DNA from: Olsenella profusa DSM 13989
GTDB lineage: Bacteria; Actinomycetota; Coriobacteriia; Coriobacteriales; Atopobiaceae
Direction: 5' to 3'
NCBI RefSeq assembly: GCF_030811115.1
Contig: NZ_JAUSQK010000001.1
Coordinates: 558,001 to 622,000 of the forward strand
Length of the DNA: 64,000 nt
Shown here one piece after another: positions 42,459-51,680 of this stretch. Made by a program: the position numbers and the translations under genes. The notes under the pieces were generated by a model. The model did not search any database, was not told the origin of the DNA, and worked only from the letters and a program-made list of their open reading frames with translations. Each line of letters opens with the position of its first letter. The stretch's first letter is position 1.

Positions 42459-43280
42459 CTAGGCCTCCTTCGAGAGCTCGGCCATCGCCTGGGCGAACTC
42501 GTCGTCGTTGGGGGCCTTGCCATGCCAGCCCACCTGATCCTCCATGAACGAGACTCCCTTGCCCTTGACCGTGCGCATCACGATGCAGGTGGGGGCGCCC
42601 TTGGTCGAGCGCGCCTCCTGGAAGGCGGGTCGCAGCTGGCCGGGGTCACTGCCGTCGGCCACCTCGACCACATGGAACCTGAACGCGCGGAACTTGTCCG
42701 CGATGGGCTGGGCGGAGTTGACCTCCTCGATGGTGCCATCTATCTGGAGGTTGTTGTTGTCCACGATGAGGCAGAGGTTGTCCAGCTGGTGGTTGCCGGC
42801 GAACATGGCCGCCTCCCACACCTGCCCCTCCTCGATCTCCCCGTCGCCCAGCAGGCTATAGACGCGGTAGGCGTCACCCCAGTGCTTGGCGGCCAGTGCC
42901 ATGCCCACGGCCGTCGAGACTCCCTGGCCCAGTGAGCCCGTGCTCATGTCCACCCCGGGCGTGTCGTGCATGTTGGGATGGCCCTGCAGGTATGAGCCCA
43001 CGTGTCGCAGCGTCAGGAGGTCCTCCTTGGGGAAGAAGCCCCGCTCGGCAAGCGTGGCGTACAGCCCGGGCGCGCAGTGGCCCTTTGACAGGACGAAGCG
43101 GTCGCGGCCGGGGTCGTGCGGGTTGCCGGGATCGACATGCATCTCCTCGAAGTACAGGTATGCGAGGACATCCGCCGCAGAGAGCGAGCCACCGGGGTGG
43201 CCTGACCTGGCCGCGTGGGTACCTGCGATGATGCCCTTGCGGATCTCGTTCGCATGCCTCTTGATCTCTGCGTTGTCCAT
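42459..43280 (-). CDS. Transketolase, N-terminal subunit
   Basis: 273 aa, the thiamine-diphosphate-binding domain. Patterns seen: SGHPGGSLSAADVLAYLYF near residue 26, SKGHCAPGLYATLAERGFF near 64, and the TPP motif GDGEIEEGQVWEAAMFAGNH near 148 followed by DNLCLIVDNNN. It needs the next gene product for activity and transfers two-carbon units between xylulose 5-phosphate and aldose phosphates. It follows the transaldolase gene by about 40 bp. Confidence 0.93.
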   Translation of the reverse strand: MDNAEIKRHANEIRKGIIAGTHAARSGHPGGSLSAADVLAYLYFEEMHVDPGNPHDPGRDRFVLSKGHCAPGLYATLAERGFFPKEDLLTLRHVGSYLQGHPNMHDTPGVDMSTGSLGQGVSTAVGMALAAKHWGDAYRVYSLLGDGEIEEGQVWEAAMFAGNHQLDNLCLIVDNNNLQIDGTIEEVNSAQPIADKFRAFRFHVVEVADGSDPGQLRPAFQEARSTKGAPTCIVMRTVKGKGVSFMEDQVGWHGKAPNDDEFAQAMAELSKEA

Positions 43281-43320
43281 GGGAGGACTCGTTCCTTTCT
43301 CGCGGAAGCGGGCGGATCGC

Positions 43321-44004
43321 CTACTGGGCGTCGAGGACCTTCTGCCAGTCCCTGTCGAAGCTGGCACGGCCCTGGTCGGTGAGCGGGTGCCTCACGGCCT
43401 TCCTGAGCGCGGCAAGGGGCACCGTGGCGATGTCGGCGCCGAGGAGGGCGGCCTGGGTGATGTGGTTGGGGGTGCGGACGGACGCCGTGATGATCTCCAC
43501 CCGGCCGTCGACGTTCCTCCCCGCCCAGTCGTAGTTCTTGACGGCCCGTACGACGCTGGCGAGCTGCCCGATGCCGTCCTCGGCAATGTCGTCGAAGCGG
43601 CCGACGAAGGGGCTGACGTAGCGGGCGCCGGCGTTGGCCGCGAGCAGCGCCTGCGTGGGCGAGAAGACGAGCGTCATGTTGACGCGGATGCCCTCGGCGG
43701 CCACGGTGTGGCAGGCGGTGAGGGCCTCCTCGCAGATGGGGAGCTTCACGACGATGTTGGGGGCGAGCTTGGAGAGGCGACGGGCGTCGGCGACCATGTC
43801 CTCGATGGTCTTGGCCTGGGACTCGGCGGAGACGGGCAGGCCCTCGCAGACCTCGCAGATCCTGACCATGTGGCCCTCGAAGTCGGCGAGCCTGCCACCG
43901 GTCTTGGCGTAGAGGCTCGGGTTGGTGGTGACGCCGGCGAGGACGCCCCAGCCCTCGGCCTCCCTGATCTCGTCGAGGTCGGCGGTGTCGATGAAGAACT
44001 TCAT
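43321..44004 (-). CDS. Transaldolase / fructose-6-phosphate aldolase family protein
   Basis: 227 aa, the short TalC/FSA subfamily. It starts MKFFIDTADLDEIREAEGWG, has the Schiff-base lysine in NIVVKLPICEEAL near residue 86, and NMTLVFSPTQALLAANAGA, SPFVGRFDDI and ASVRTPNHITQAALLGADI, the family blocks. ATG 44004 follows GAAAGGAGCC. In this operon it would interconvert sugar phosphates made from ascorbate. Transaldolase and aldolase activities cannot be told apart by eye. Confidence 0.9.
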   Translation of the reverse strand: MKFFIDTADLDEIREAEGWGVLAGVTTNPSLYAKTGGRLADFEGHMVRICEVCEGLPVSAESQAKTIEDMVADARRLSKLAPNIVVKLPICEEALTACHTVAAEGIRVNMTLVFSPTQALLAANAGARYVSPFVGRFDDIAEDGIGQLASVVRAVKNYDWAGRNVDGRVEIITASVRTPNHITQAALLGADIATVPLAALRKAVRHPLTDQGRASFDRDWQKVLDAQ

Positions 44005-44056
44005 GATGGCTCCTTTCCAGATGTCCGCTCGTGCGCGGACACGCGATACCTTGACG

Positions 44057-44917
44057 TTAGCCGAGACGCCCAAGCGCCTCCTCGATCTTCCCGCGAACGA
44101 ACACGGATGCGTGGGCAACGTCATCCTTCCAGCTCGCGGAGCCCAGATACCACATTTCGCACACATAGCGACGGACCCCCTGGGGCACGAGTTGGGTCAG
44201 GGCACCCTCGTAGTCCGTCGTGCCCTCGCCAAACAGCATGTCACGGTACTGGCCGGCCCTGGTCGCCTTCATGTGGGCCGCAAAGATGTGCCCCGCGCCC
44301 GTCGCGATGTCGTCGGCGACGGGCCTGCCGTAGAGCAGCGACGCGTTGGTGAGGTTGCCCACGTCGGGATAGACGCCCAGGAAGGGGCTGTCGATCTCGC
44401 TGACGTACCTCATGGCCTTCTCGACCGTGTCCATGAACGGGGTCTCCATGGTCTCGAAGCCCATGACCACGCCCGCCTTGGCGGCCATCTCGCAGGCCTT
44501 GGCCAGGTTCTCCCGGAAGCACCCCTCGGAGCCGTCCCAGGCGTCCTCCTCGTAGTAGGCGTCATAGCCGGCGAGCTGGATGATGTGCAGGCCGAGGTCA
44601 CACGCCAGTTCAAGCGCCTTGTCCATCATGACGAGGCCATATGCGCGCTTCTTGGGGTCCTTGGCGCCAAGGGGCCACTTGCGATGTCCCGAGAGGCACA
44701 GGGATCCCAGGGGCACGCCCGCGTTGCGCATGGCCTGGACGACGTCCGCGCGCTCACGGGCCGTCCAGTCCAGCCGGGCCTGGCGGGCATCGGACTCGTC
44801 CACCGAGATCTCCATGTAGTCAAAGCCGCTGTCTGCGGCAAGGCGCAGACGCTCCTCCCAGGTGAGGTCCGAAGGCGTCGCCTTCTCATAGAGCCCCAGC
44901 TCGTACGCTTTGCTCAT
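44057..44917 (-). CDS. ulaE: L-ribulose-5-phosphate (L-xylulose-5-phosphate) 3-epimerase
   Basis: 286-aa TIM-barrel epimerase converting L-xylulose 5-phosphate to L-ribulose 5-phosphate in ascorbate catabolism. Patterns: YELGLYEKATPSDLTWEERL at the N-terminus, DYMEISVDESDARQARLDW, QLAGYDAYYEED, and metal-ligand blocks GFETMETPFMDT and YPDVGNLTNAS. ATG 44917 follows GGGAGGAG. The gene lies in the order ulaG-ulaF-ulaE. Family and context agree. Confidence 0.92.
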   Translation of the reverse strand: MSKAYELGLYEKATPSDLTWEERLRLAADSGFDYMEISVDESDARQARLDWTARERADVVQAMRNAGVPLGSLCLSGHRKWPLGAKDPKKRAYGLVMMDKALELACDLGLHIIQLAGYDAYYEEDAWDGSEGCFRENLAKACEMAAKAGVVMGFETMETPFMDTVEKAMRYVSEIDSPFLGVYPDVGNLTNASLLYGRPVADDIATGAGHIFAAHMKATRAGQYRDMLFGEGTTDYEGALTQLVPQGVRRYVCEMWYLGSASWKDDVAHASVFVRGKIEEALGRLG

Positions 44918-45012
44918 ATACGCTCCTCCCGAATGCAGGGTGCTGGTCTCGTCTGGAAAGGCCAGCGCCTGCGTCCTCGCTCGGTTTCGACAGAGAGCGG
45001 CAGGATGGTCTG

Positions 45013-45726
45013 CTACTTCCCCTGCCCGTAGTAGGCATGGGGCCCATGCTTGCGGAGGTAGTGCTTGTCAAGCAGGTACTGTGGGGCAAGGGCGTCAGCG
45101 GCAGGCTTGTCGGCGGCGCCACAGAGCAGCTCGGTGTCGCGGGCCATCTTTGCCACCTCCTCGATCACCACGGCATGGTACACGGCCTGTGCCGCATCCT
45201 TGCCCCACGAGAAGGGGCCGTGGTTGCGCACGAGGCAGCCGGGCTGGGCCACCGGATCCGCATCCGCAAAGCCCTCGACGATGACCTTGCCCGTATCGAG
45301 CTCGTAGGCTTCCTCGATCTCCTCCTGGGTGAGCCCCCGCATGCAGGGGACCTCGCCGTAGAAGTAGTCGGCCTGCGTGGTCCCATAGCAGGGGATGGAA
45401 CGGCCGGCCTGTGCCCATGCGACGGCGGCCGCCGAGTGGGTATGGACGATGCCGCCGATCGAGTCCCAAGCCCTGTACAGGTACGCATGGGTGGGCGTGT
45501 CCGACGACGGGTTGAGGTCACCCTCCACCACCGTGCCGTCGAGGTCACAGACGACCATGTTCTCGGGAGCGAGCTCCCCGTAGTCGACGCCGGACGGCTT
45601 AATGACGAAGAGGCCCTTGTCGCGATCGACCGCAGAGGCGTTGCCCCAGGTGAAGACCACCAGCCCATGCTTGGGCAGATCCATGTTGGCCTCGTAGGCC
45701 CTCTCGCGAAGTTCCTTGAGCATCAT
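45013..45726 (-). CDS. ulaF: L-ribulose-5-phosphate 4-epimerase
   Basis: 237-aa zinc class II aldolase-fold epimerase that gives D-xylulose 5-phosphate. Patterns: [20 protein letters not shown] near residue 25, [20 protein letters not shown], the zinc histidines in [16 protein letters not shown] near 92, and [20 protein letters not shown] near 165. ATG 45726 has AAGGGGTG 6 nt upstream; a GTG at 45735 is possible. AraD is the close paralogue; the ascorbate context favours UlaF. Confidence 0.92.
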   Translation of the reverse strand: MMLKELRERAYEANMDLPKHGLVVFTWGNASAVDRDKGLFVIKPSGVDYGELAPENMVVCDLDGTVVEGDLNPSSDTPTHAYLYRAWDSIGGIVHTHSAAAVAWAQAGRSIPCYGTTQADYFYGEVPCMRGLTQEEIEEAYELDTGKVIVEGFADADPVAQPGCLVRNHGPFSWGKDAAQAVYHAVVIEEVAKMARDTELLCGAADKPAADALAPQYLLDKHYLRKHGPHAYYGQGK

Positions 45727-45738
45727 GTGCGTCACCCC

Positions 45739-46857
45739 TTAGAGAACCGAACGGAACGGGACGTTAGGCTCGTGGTCGAAGCAGTCATGGAAGCCACGAT
45801 CGTACATGTACTCCCTCTTGTCCTTGTCCAGCGGGTAGGTGTAGTCCCCGCCCGGCTGCCAGTAGTAGGGGTGGAAGGTGTAGCCCAGACGGTTCTTGCG
45901 CATCTGGTACAGGACCTCGATCTCGCGCTGGTCGGCCATGAAGTTGGTCCAGACGTCCCAGTGGATGGGAATGACGACCTTGGCCTGCAGGGCCTCCGCC
46001 ATGCGCAGGATGTCGGTGGCCTCCATCTTGTCCTGGATGCCCACGGGGTTGCAGCCATAGGAGCCAAAGCACACGTCGACGCCGCCGTACTCCCTCATGA
46101 CGTCCTTGCCGTGCTTGGCGAAGTAGATGGAGTAGTGGGAGTCGCCGCTGTGGTAGATGTTGCCGCCCGGGGTCACGAGGAGGTAGTTGACGGCCTTCTC
46201 GTCCATGTCGGTCGGGCACGTGCCCGCCAGGTCCTCGCGGTCGGGGCCGGTGGAGTCGGTGGTGACGATGCAGGTACGATCGAAGGAGTCCATGCAGACG
46301 ATGGTCATGTCCTTGATCTTGAACGTGTCGCCGGGCTTGACGACGCGGATGCGATCCTCGGGCACGCCCCACGCGCGCCAGAAGTCGGCGGACTTCTCGG
46401 GACCGATGAGGGGCACGGGAATCTCGTTGCCGCTCTCGTCGGTGGTGGTCATGCCCGACTGGATGACGTGGGCGGCCCACTCCTTGGACATATGGTCCTG
46501 GTGATAGTGCGTCGCCAGGACGGCATCCACATGGGTGAACGCGAAGGGGTCGAAGACGTAGGGGATGTTGCGCAGGTTGGGTTGCATGGCCCGGACGCCG
46601 GCCATGTTGGCCATCTGATGGCCGACCTTCATGAGGCCGTTGCCGTGGGTGCGCTTCCCATTGCCGGTCCACAGGTCGATGGTGATGTTGGCGTCGCCGG
46701 GCGTCTTGACCCACATGCCGGTGCAGCCGAGCCACCACATCTTGACGTTGCCCTTGGGCACCGTGCAGTTCTCGATGTCCTCGTTGAGCCATGTCCCCCA
46801 CTCGGGGAACGTGCTCATGATCCACCCCTCACGGGTGACCTCGTCGATCGCAGACAT
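45739..46857 (-). CDS. ulaG: L-ascorbate-6-phosphate lactonase
   Basis: 372-aa metallo-beta-lactamase-fold enzyme that opens the lactone ring of L-ascorbate 6-phosphate. The N-terminus VTREGWIMSTFPEWGTWLNE and MWWLGCTGMWVK match E. coli UlaG closely. The metal motif is THYHQDHM near residues 117-123, and GNIYHSGDSHYSIYFAKHGK and VVIPIHWDVWTNF hold further ligands. ATG 46857 is followed by MSAIDEVTREGW. Member of the ula operon, upstream of ulaF. Confidence 0.94.
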   Translation of the reverse strand: MSAIDEVTREGWIMSTFPEWGTWLNEDIENCTVPKGNVKMWWLGCTGMWVKTPGDANITIDLWTGNGKRTHGNGLMKVGHQMANMAGVRAMQPNLRNIPYVFDPFAFTHVDAVLATHYHQDHMSKEWAAHVIQSGMTTTDESGNEIPVPLIGPEKSADFWRAWGVPEDRIRVVKPGDTFKIKDMTIVCMDSFDRTCIVTTDSTGPDREDLAGTCPTDMDEKAVNYLLVTPGGNIYHSGDSHYSIYFAKHGKDVMREYGGVDVCFGSYGCNPVGIQDKMEATDILRMAEALQAKVVIPIHWDVWTNFMADQREIEVLYQMRKNRLGYTFHPYYWQPGGDYTYPLDKDKREYMYDRGFHDCFDHEPNVPFRSVL

Positions 46858-46929
46858 TCGAACCTCCCTTGGTTGGTGAGCTGTCGATACCCCGCCCAGG
46901 GGCGGGGCCGTGGTACCGCGCGCGTGATG

Positions 46930-47988
46930 CTACTTCGCGAGCACCGTGTAGAGCGCGACCTCGTCGGTCTCGCGGTTGGCGGAGATGATGTGGCTCGATC
47001 CGCCCTCCTCGAAGACCCAGACGTTCGCGGGCCCGCAGTCGTGGTCGATGACCTCGACCCCGTACGCCCCGTCCTCCCAGTAGACGCGCAGCAGGTCGCG
47101 GCCGCCCCTGCGGTTGCCCATGACGGCACACGGGCTACCGGTGAGCTCGCCCGCCCAGATGGCATGCAGGAAGCCGCGCCTCTGGGGGTCCTCCCACACC
47201 TTCTCGTACTGGCCCTCGTGCTCGGTCTCGTGCCACACGGAGAGCGTGTCCCCATGGAAGCGTGAGATGGTCACGATCTCGTCCCGTCCGTCGCCGTCGA
47301 GGTCGACCGGCGTCATGTCACTCGTGGGATCCATGATCAGGCAGGTTATCTGCCAGCCGGCACCGTCCCGTGCGGGAGGCACGTAGCGGAAGACGCCGGC
47401 GGCGGTGCCCACGAGGGCAAAGGACGCGTTCGGCGCGGTGTAGAAGCCGTGGTTCTGAAGCTGGCACCCGGCCAGGCGGGTGAGCTTGAGCTGATGCGTC
47501 TCGTCGAACTGCTCGAGCCTCTCGGGCAGCCTGGCGATGTACACCGCCCCAGGCGCCTTCCAGTCGTCCCTGAACGCGCGACAGGCCGACTTGATGGTGC
47601 ACGCGACGAGCCAGTCCTGTCCGTCCGCCCCCTTGAGCACGCCAAAGCGGTGCACGTAGGGCAGGTCGCAGAGGACGGAGCGCCTCCAGGGGCCGTCCGC
47701 CTGGCGCGTGTAGGTGACGATCTTCGCGTCATCGGCCCCGAAGTTGGGAGAGAAGAACTTGTAGGTGGCCATGAGCTGGTCGCTGCGGCCGGGGGCCTGC
47801 ATGACCGTCATGACGCCACCGGGGCCGTCGCAGACGTCCCCCTCGGCGGTCCCGTCGAGCCTGAAGCGCCTGATGGGGCCCTCCTTCTCGGTCGCGACGA
47901 CGAAGCCGTCGAAGTCGTCGCCATGGAGCATGCCGATCGCATACGGCTTGGCCATGTCGGCCGCTATGACCTTCTTGGTGTACTTCAT
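46930..47988 (-). CDS. FG-GAP-like beta-propeller protein of unknown function in the ula operon
   Basis: 352 aa, no signal peptide or membrane helix, so probably cytoplasmic. One clear FG-GAP/VCBS calcium-loop motif DLDGDGRDEIVTISRF lies near residue 226, and repeated beta-strand patterns (GMLHGDDFDGFVVATEKEGP, WAGELTGSPCAVMGNRRGGR, VWVFEEGGSSHIISANRETD) suggest a propeller. ATG 47988 follows GAGGCACC. It lies between ulaB and ulaG and has no counterpart in the E. coli ula operon. It could bind or convert an ascorbate derivative; no catalytic residue can be named. Confidence 0.7.
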   Translation of the reverse strand: MKYTKKVIAADMAKPYAIGMLHGDDFDGFVVATEKEGPIRRFRLDGTAEGDVCDGPGGVMTVMQAPGRSDQLMATYKFFSPNFGADDAKIVTYTRQADGPWRRSVLCDLPYVHRFGVLKGADGQDWLVACTIKSACRAFRDDWKAPGAVYIARLPERLEQFDETHQLKLTRLAGCQLQNHGFYTAPNASFALVGTAAGVFRYVPPARDGAGWQITCLIMDPTSDMTPVDLDGDGRDEIVTISRFHGDTLSVWHETEHEGQYEKVWEDPQRRGFLHAIWAGELTGSPCAVMGNRRGGRDLLRVYWEDGAYGVEVIDHDCGPANVWVFEEGGSSHIISANRETDEVALYTVLAK

Positions 47989-48017
47989 GGTGCCTCATGT
48001 CTCCCTCAGGGCTCGTG

Positions 48018-48329
48018 CTACTTTGAGAACTTCTTGTCCAGCCCGGCCTCGACGAACCTCTCCTCGATCTCCTTATCGGACAGGACGTTCTTCAGGGGGA
48101 TGCAGATGACCTTGCCGGAGTCCGCCGCAGACTTGAACATGTTCTCGAAGTTGCGGGGGAAGCATGCGACGTCATACTGCGTCGCCGTGGAGGTGCCCTC
48201 GGCAAGCGCACAGTGATGGACCTCGGAGACGTCCATGCCCAGCTTCTTGGCGACGCGCTCTATGGTGAGCTGCATCATGAGCGAGGTGCCGGAGCCGTTG
48301 GCGCACGCACACAGAATCTTTGCTGCCAT
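48018..48329 (-). CDS. ulaB: PTS IIB component, L-ascorbate family
   Basis: 103-aa phosphotransfer protein. The N-terminus MAAKILCACANGSGTSLMMQ aligns with E. coli UlaB, and the phosphorylated residue is Cys9 (ACANGSGTS). ATG 48329 is preferred over the ATG directly before it (48332) because AAAGGACGA is then better spaced. It accepts phosphate from UlaC and passes it to ascorbate bound by UlaA. Confidence 0.92.
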   Translation of the reverse strand: MAAKILCACANGSGTSLMMQLTIERVAKKLGMDVSEVHHCALAEGTSTATQYDVACFPRNFENMFKSAADSGKVICIPLKNVLSDKEIEERFVEAGLDKKFSK

Positions 48330-48449
48330 CATTCGTCCTTTCCTTGGGGGCGGCGACCGCGCCGCCGCCCGCTCTCCTACGCTATGGGGCCGACGCCCGG
48401 CGAGGTGAGCCGGCCCCACATCTCACAGACAGTCAGACGCACCCCACCC

Positions 48450-50099
48450 CTACTTGGCGGCGGCCGCGTCTATGGCCTTCCTCTCGGCAGCATCACGATA
48501 CTCGCAATACCTGTCGTAATCCTCGACCTCGAGGAAGTAGGTGCTGTCGCCGTTCTCGTCCTTGGGGGCAGCCCTGTACTGGAGCTGCGGGATGACGATG
48601 AGGATGAGGGCGACGACGGCGACGCCGATCCAGCCGAGGTACCTCATGATGACCGTGAAGACAGGCCAGATGGTCGCCCAGTCGAACATGCCAAGGTAGC
48701 CACCGAAGGCGTACATCTGAACCCAGGACGCGATGGCCGCGGAGCCAAAGACCTGCAGCAGGCCACAGATGAACGGCGCGATCAGGCACGCCTTGAGGCC
48801 GCCCTTGTTGTTGGCGTACACGCCGAGGACGGCGTTATCGAAGAACAGGGGGATGAAGCCTGCGACCACCACGACGGGGCTGTGCATGACGAGCAGGGCG
48901 CCGATGGCGATGAACTGGCCCACGGCACCGGCCATGAAGCCGAGGGTGACCGCATTGGTGCTGCCGAAGCCAAAGGTGACGGCGCAGTCGACGCCAGGCA
49001 CGGAGCCCTTGAGGAGCTTGGTGGAGATGCCCTGGAAGGACACGGTCAGCTCGGCGACGAACGTGCGGACGCCGAGCTGGAGGATCGTCAGGTACACGGC
49101 GAACTGGAAGCAGTTGTACAGGATGTAGAAGACGAAGTCCTGGCCTGGCTTGAGAGCGGCGCTACCCGTCAGCAGGTAGGCCTTGTCCGTCTGGGCGGCA
49201 TCAGAGAGCCTGATCAGGAAGTCGGGGCCGATGACGATGAGGATGATGCCGAAGAAGAACGTCATCAACAGCGCCGTGGAGACCATGTTCTCGTTGAAGA
49301 TCGAGAGCCAGCCCGGCAGCTCGATGTCCTCGAGCTTCCTGTCAAAGGCGGAGGGCTTCCTTGAGGCGCCGGCCTTCTCGAGGCGCTCGCGCCTGGCGGC
49401 GTCGCGGCGGCCCAGCCATCCCGCAAACTTGGAAGCAAAGAATATGCCGAACATCTGCTGGTGGCCAATGGCGAAGCCGGCACCCTCGGTAAGCTCCTGG
49501 GTCGGGCCGATCGTGAGGTTGGAGCCGACCGCCCAGTACAGGCCCAGCAGGATGGTCATGACGACGAGCGCGGGGACGCTCATGAGGTTGGGGAAGCAGA
49601 ACATGATGAGCCAGAGCGCGGTCGCCGCCTGTTGCACCTGGACGTTGCCCGTCGTGAAGATGGCGCGCAGCTTGGTCTGCCTCTTGAGGGCCACCAGCAG
49701 GATGTTCAGGATGTAGGCAAAGAGCAGCAGCAGCATGTACTGAGAGACGTCGGCACCCTGCAGGAACTGCACGTTCGCAAGCGAGAAGTCCCCGGCCTGC
49801 GCCGCCTTCACGCCCGCGTCGACCGCATTGTTGCCAAAGTACGGGTCGATGACCATGGCGCTCAGGCCAAAGCGCTGGCTGAGGCCAACGGTGATGGGCC
49901 TGAACGAGTTGACCAGACCGGCCGAACCCACCGAAAGGATCATGTAGCCGACGGAGGCCTTGATGAAGCCCGCCAGGACCTCATACCAGCTCTTCCCAAG
50001 CAGCGCATACCCGATGACCACGATGAGGCCGATGATCCAGGCAGGCTGTGACAGGATGGTACTGGAGAACCACGTGACCACAGACATCAGAACGTCCAT
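48450..50099 (-). CDS. ulaA: PTS IIC component, L-ascorbate-specific permease
   Basis: 549-aa membrane permease of the AG superfamily with about eleven helices. Family patterns: KASVGYMILSVGSAGLVNSF near residue 50, VDPYFGNNAV, TIGPTQELTEGAGFAIGHQQ near 190, and VTFGFGSTNAVTLGFMAGAV. E. coli UlaA has about 465 aa; the extra length lies in a charged loop (LGRRDAARRERLEKAGASRK) and the C-terminal tail DENGDSTYFLEVEDYDRYCE. Between ulaC and ulaB in the operon. Confidence 0.94.
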   Translation of the reverse strand: MDVLMSVVTWFSSTILSQPAWIIGLIVVIGYALLGKSWYEVLAGFIKASVGYMILSVGSAGLVNSFRPITVGLSQRFGLSAMVIDPYFGNNAVDAGVKAAQAGDFSLANVQFLQGADVSQYMLLLLFAYILNILLVALKRQTKLRAIFTTGNVQVQQAATALWLIMFCFPNLMSVPALVVMTILLGLYWAVGSNLTIGPTQELTEGAGFAIGHQQMFGIFFASKFAGWLGRRDAARRERLEKAGASRKPSAFDRKLEDIELPGWLSIFNENMVSTALLMTFFFGIILIVIGPDFLIRLSDAAQTDKAYLLTGSAALKPGQDFVFYILYNCFQFAVYLTILQLGVRTFVAELTVSFQGISTKLLKGSVPGVDCAVTFGFGSTNAVTLGFMAGAVGQFIAIGALLVMHSPVVVVAGFIPLFFDNAVLGVYANNKGGLKACLIAPFICGLLQVFGSAAIASWVQMYAFGGYLGMFDWATIWPVFTVIMRYLGWIGVAVVALILIVIPQLQYRAAPKDENGDSTYFLEVEDYDRYCEYRDAAERKAIDAAAAK

Positions 50100-50133
50100 A
50101 TCCTCTCCTTACAGAATGAGATGGGGGAGATGA

Positions 50134-50598
50134 TCACTCGTCTCCCACAAGTTTGTCGATCTCGAGCAGCTCCTCAGGGCTCTCGATCTTGGAGAGCTTC
50201 TCGACGACCTCCTCGTTGGACATGACGGCCGCAAGGTGCTGCATGTTCGTGAGATGCGAGGCGGCATCGACGTCGCTGAGTGTGAAGAAGATCTGTGCCG
50301 TGGTATCGGGGTCGTCCTTGGCCCCAAAGTGCACCGGCTGCTTGACGCGCATGAAGCTGATGGCCTCGCGGTTGGTGCCCACGGCGCCCTCGACCGCATG
50401 CGGCATCGCGACACCCGGAATCAGCACGATGTACGGACCGTGCTTCTCGACGTTCCTGATGAGGCAGTCCGCATACACCTCCTCGACGGAGCCATCCGCA
50501 ACCAGGGGCTTGATGCCCTCGCGGAGCGCGTCGCGCCATGTGAGGGGTCCATCAACGAGGTTGTAGTGCCTCAGCTCGTACAGTTGGCTCAGTAGCAT
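50134..50598 (-). CDS. ulaC: PTS IIA component, L-ascorbate family
   Basis: 154-aa IIA protein of the mannitol/fructose fold. The phospho-accepting histidine is in IPGVAMPHAVEGAV near residue 66; EKHGPYIVLIPG precedes it. ATG 50598 follows GGAGGTGAACGAA. First gene of the long minus-strand ula operon, divergent from the DeoR-type regulator. A frameshifted paralogue lies at 51971-52496. Confidence 0.92.
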   Translation of the reverse strand: MLLSQLYELRHYNLVDGPLTWRDALREGIKPLVADGSVEEVYADCLIRNVEKHGPYIVLIPGVAMPHAVEGAVGTNREAISFMRVKQPVHFGAKDDPDTTAQIFFTLSDVDAASHLTNMQHLAAVMSNEEVVEKLSKIESPEELLEIDKLVGDE

Positions 50599-50703
50599 TT
50601 CGTTCACCTCCCCCGCTGCGTTCAAAAGGGCAGCCACGGAACCTTGCGTTCCCTCCTGCTGCTATGATAAGATAAGTGTGCGAAATGGTTGCAAATTGTT
50701 TTC

Positions 50704-50818
50704 TATTCGTCTGTTCAAAAAGTACGTTTAGAACTATTATTATATTCGTTCGTTACTATTTAGCCTCCTGCACCAGGAAGGGCAGGGAAAGGCGCACCGC
50801 ATTCGAGAATGAACGTTC
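50704..50818. promoter_or_regulatory. ula divergent promoter and operator region
   Basis: The gap 50599-50895 is AT-rich and holds a near-repeat TATTCGTCTGTT (50704-50715) and TATTCGTTCGTT (50743-50754), an inverted pair GTTC...GAAC around 50713-50734, and the palindrome GAACGTTC at 50811-50818. A minus-strand TTGCAA near 50695 with TATCAT near 50668 may be the ula operon promoter. Binding by the adjacent DeoR-type regulator is inferred. Confidence 0.45.
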
Positions 50819-50895
50819 AAAGTCGTATGTTTTGGCTCCGAGGCCGAATGGTATGCTTTTACAGGTGAATGGCCACGGAACGAGAGAAGCGAACA

Positions 50896-51669
50896 ATGTC
50901 CTCCCGCACAAGCCTCGTTGACGGTCGACATGCAGAGATCCTGGACTTCCTCAGCGGCAACGGTAGGGTCAAGGTCTCCGAACTTGCCGAACGCTTTGGC
51001 GTCTCCCCGCTTACCATGCGTCGCGACCTCGACTTCCTGGGGTCGAAGCGCCTCGTGCGCCGCACGCATGGCTACGCCGAGCTGGTTGACCCGCTGGGCA
51101 GCCCCATCAGCTCGACCGCCATCCTCGCCAAGCGCAGCATCGCCGAATATGCGGCGGGTCTCATCGAGGATGGCGACACCGTCTTCATCAACACGAGCTC
51201 CACGGCGCTGTTGGCCATCGAGCACATCACGGCCCAGAACGTGACCGTCGTCACCAACAATGGGCGGGCGCTGCAGCTCTCCTCCCCCGCCTCCGTCTCG
51301 ATCATCCTCACGGGCGGCGAGATCCGCCAGCCCAAGTGGTCGATGTCGGGTGAGTTTGCCCTTGCGAGCATCAATCGCGTCAATGCGGCCAAGGCCATCC
51401 TGGGGTGTTCGGGACTTTCGGCGAAGCGCGGGCTCACGACCCTGGTGTCGCACGAGACGAGCATCAACTCGCTCATGCTCGAGCACTCCGACAGGCGCAT
51501 CATCGTAGCGGACGGCACCAAGATCGGCGTGAACTCCAGCTTCAGGTATGGCAATCCAGAGCAGGTGGACGTGCTCGTCACCGATGGCAGCGCCGATGCG
51601 GACGAGATGGCGCGCCTCGAGGCCGCAGGCGTACGCGAGGCACGCTACGCCTGCGGTGAGGGCGTCTAG
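50896..51669 (+). CDS. DeoR-family regulator, probable ascorbate-operon repressor
   Basis: 257 aa. The N-terminal helix-turn-helix is typical of DeoR (residues about 8-60, VKVSELAERFGVSPLTMRRD), followed by the sugar-phosphate-sensing domain with EDGDTVFINTSSTALLAI and IILTGGEIRQ, and near the end IIVADGTKIG. ATG 50896 is chosen with GAGAGAAG upstream; ATG 50869 is a possible longer start. The divergent position to ulaC and the family (same as UlaR) suggest control by L-ascorbate 6-phosphate. Confidence 0.88.
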   Translation: MSSRTSLVDGRHAEILDFLSGNGRVKVSELAERFGVSPLTMRRDLDFLGSKRLVRRTHGYAELVDPLGSPISSTAILAKRSIAEYAAGLIEDGDTVFINTSSTALLAIEHITAQNVTVVTNNGRALQLSSPASVSIILTGGEIRQPKWSMSGEFALASINRVNAAKAILGCSGLSAKRGLTTLVSHETSINSLMLEHSDRRIIVADGTKIGVNSSFRYGNPEQVDVLVTDGSADADEMARLEAAGVREARYACGEGV

Positions 51670-51680
51670 GCGTATGGGAG

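Noticed and set aside
45037-47265. A 742-codon plus-strand frame across the ulaF-ulaG region
   Set aside because: Antisense to UlaF, UlaG and the FG-GAP protein, all of which have conserved motifs. Val/Asp/Gly/His-rich shadow composition.
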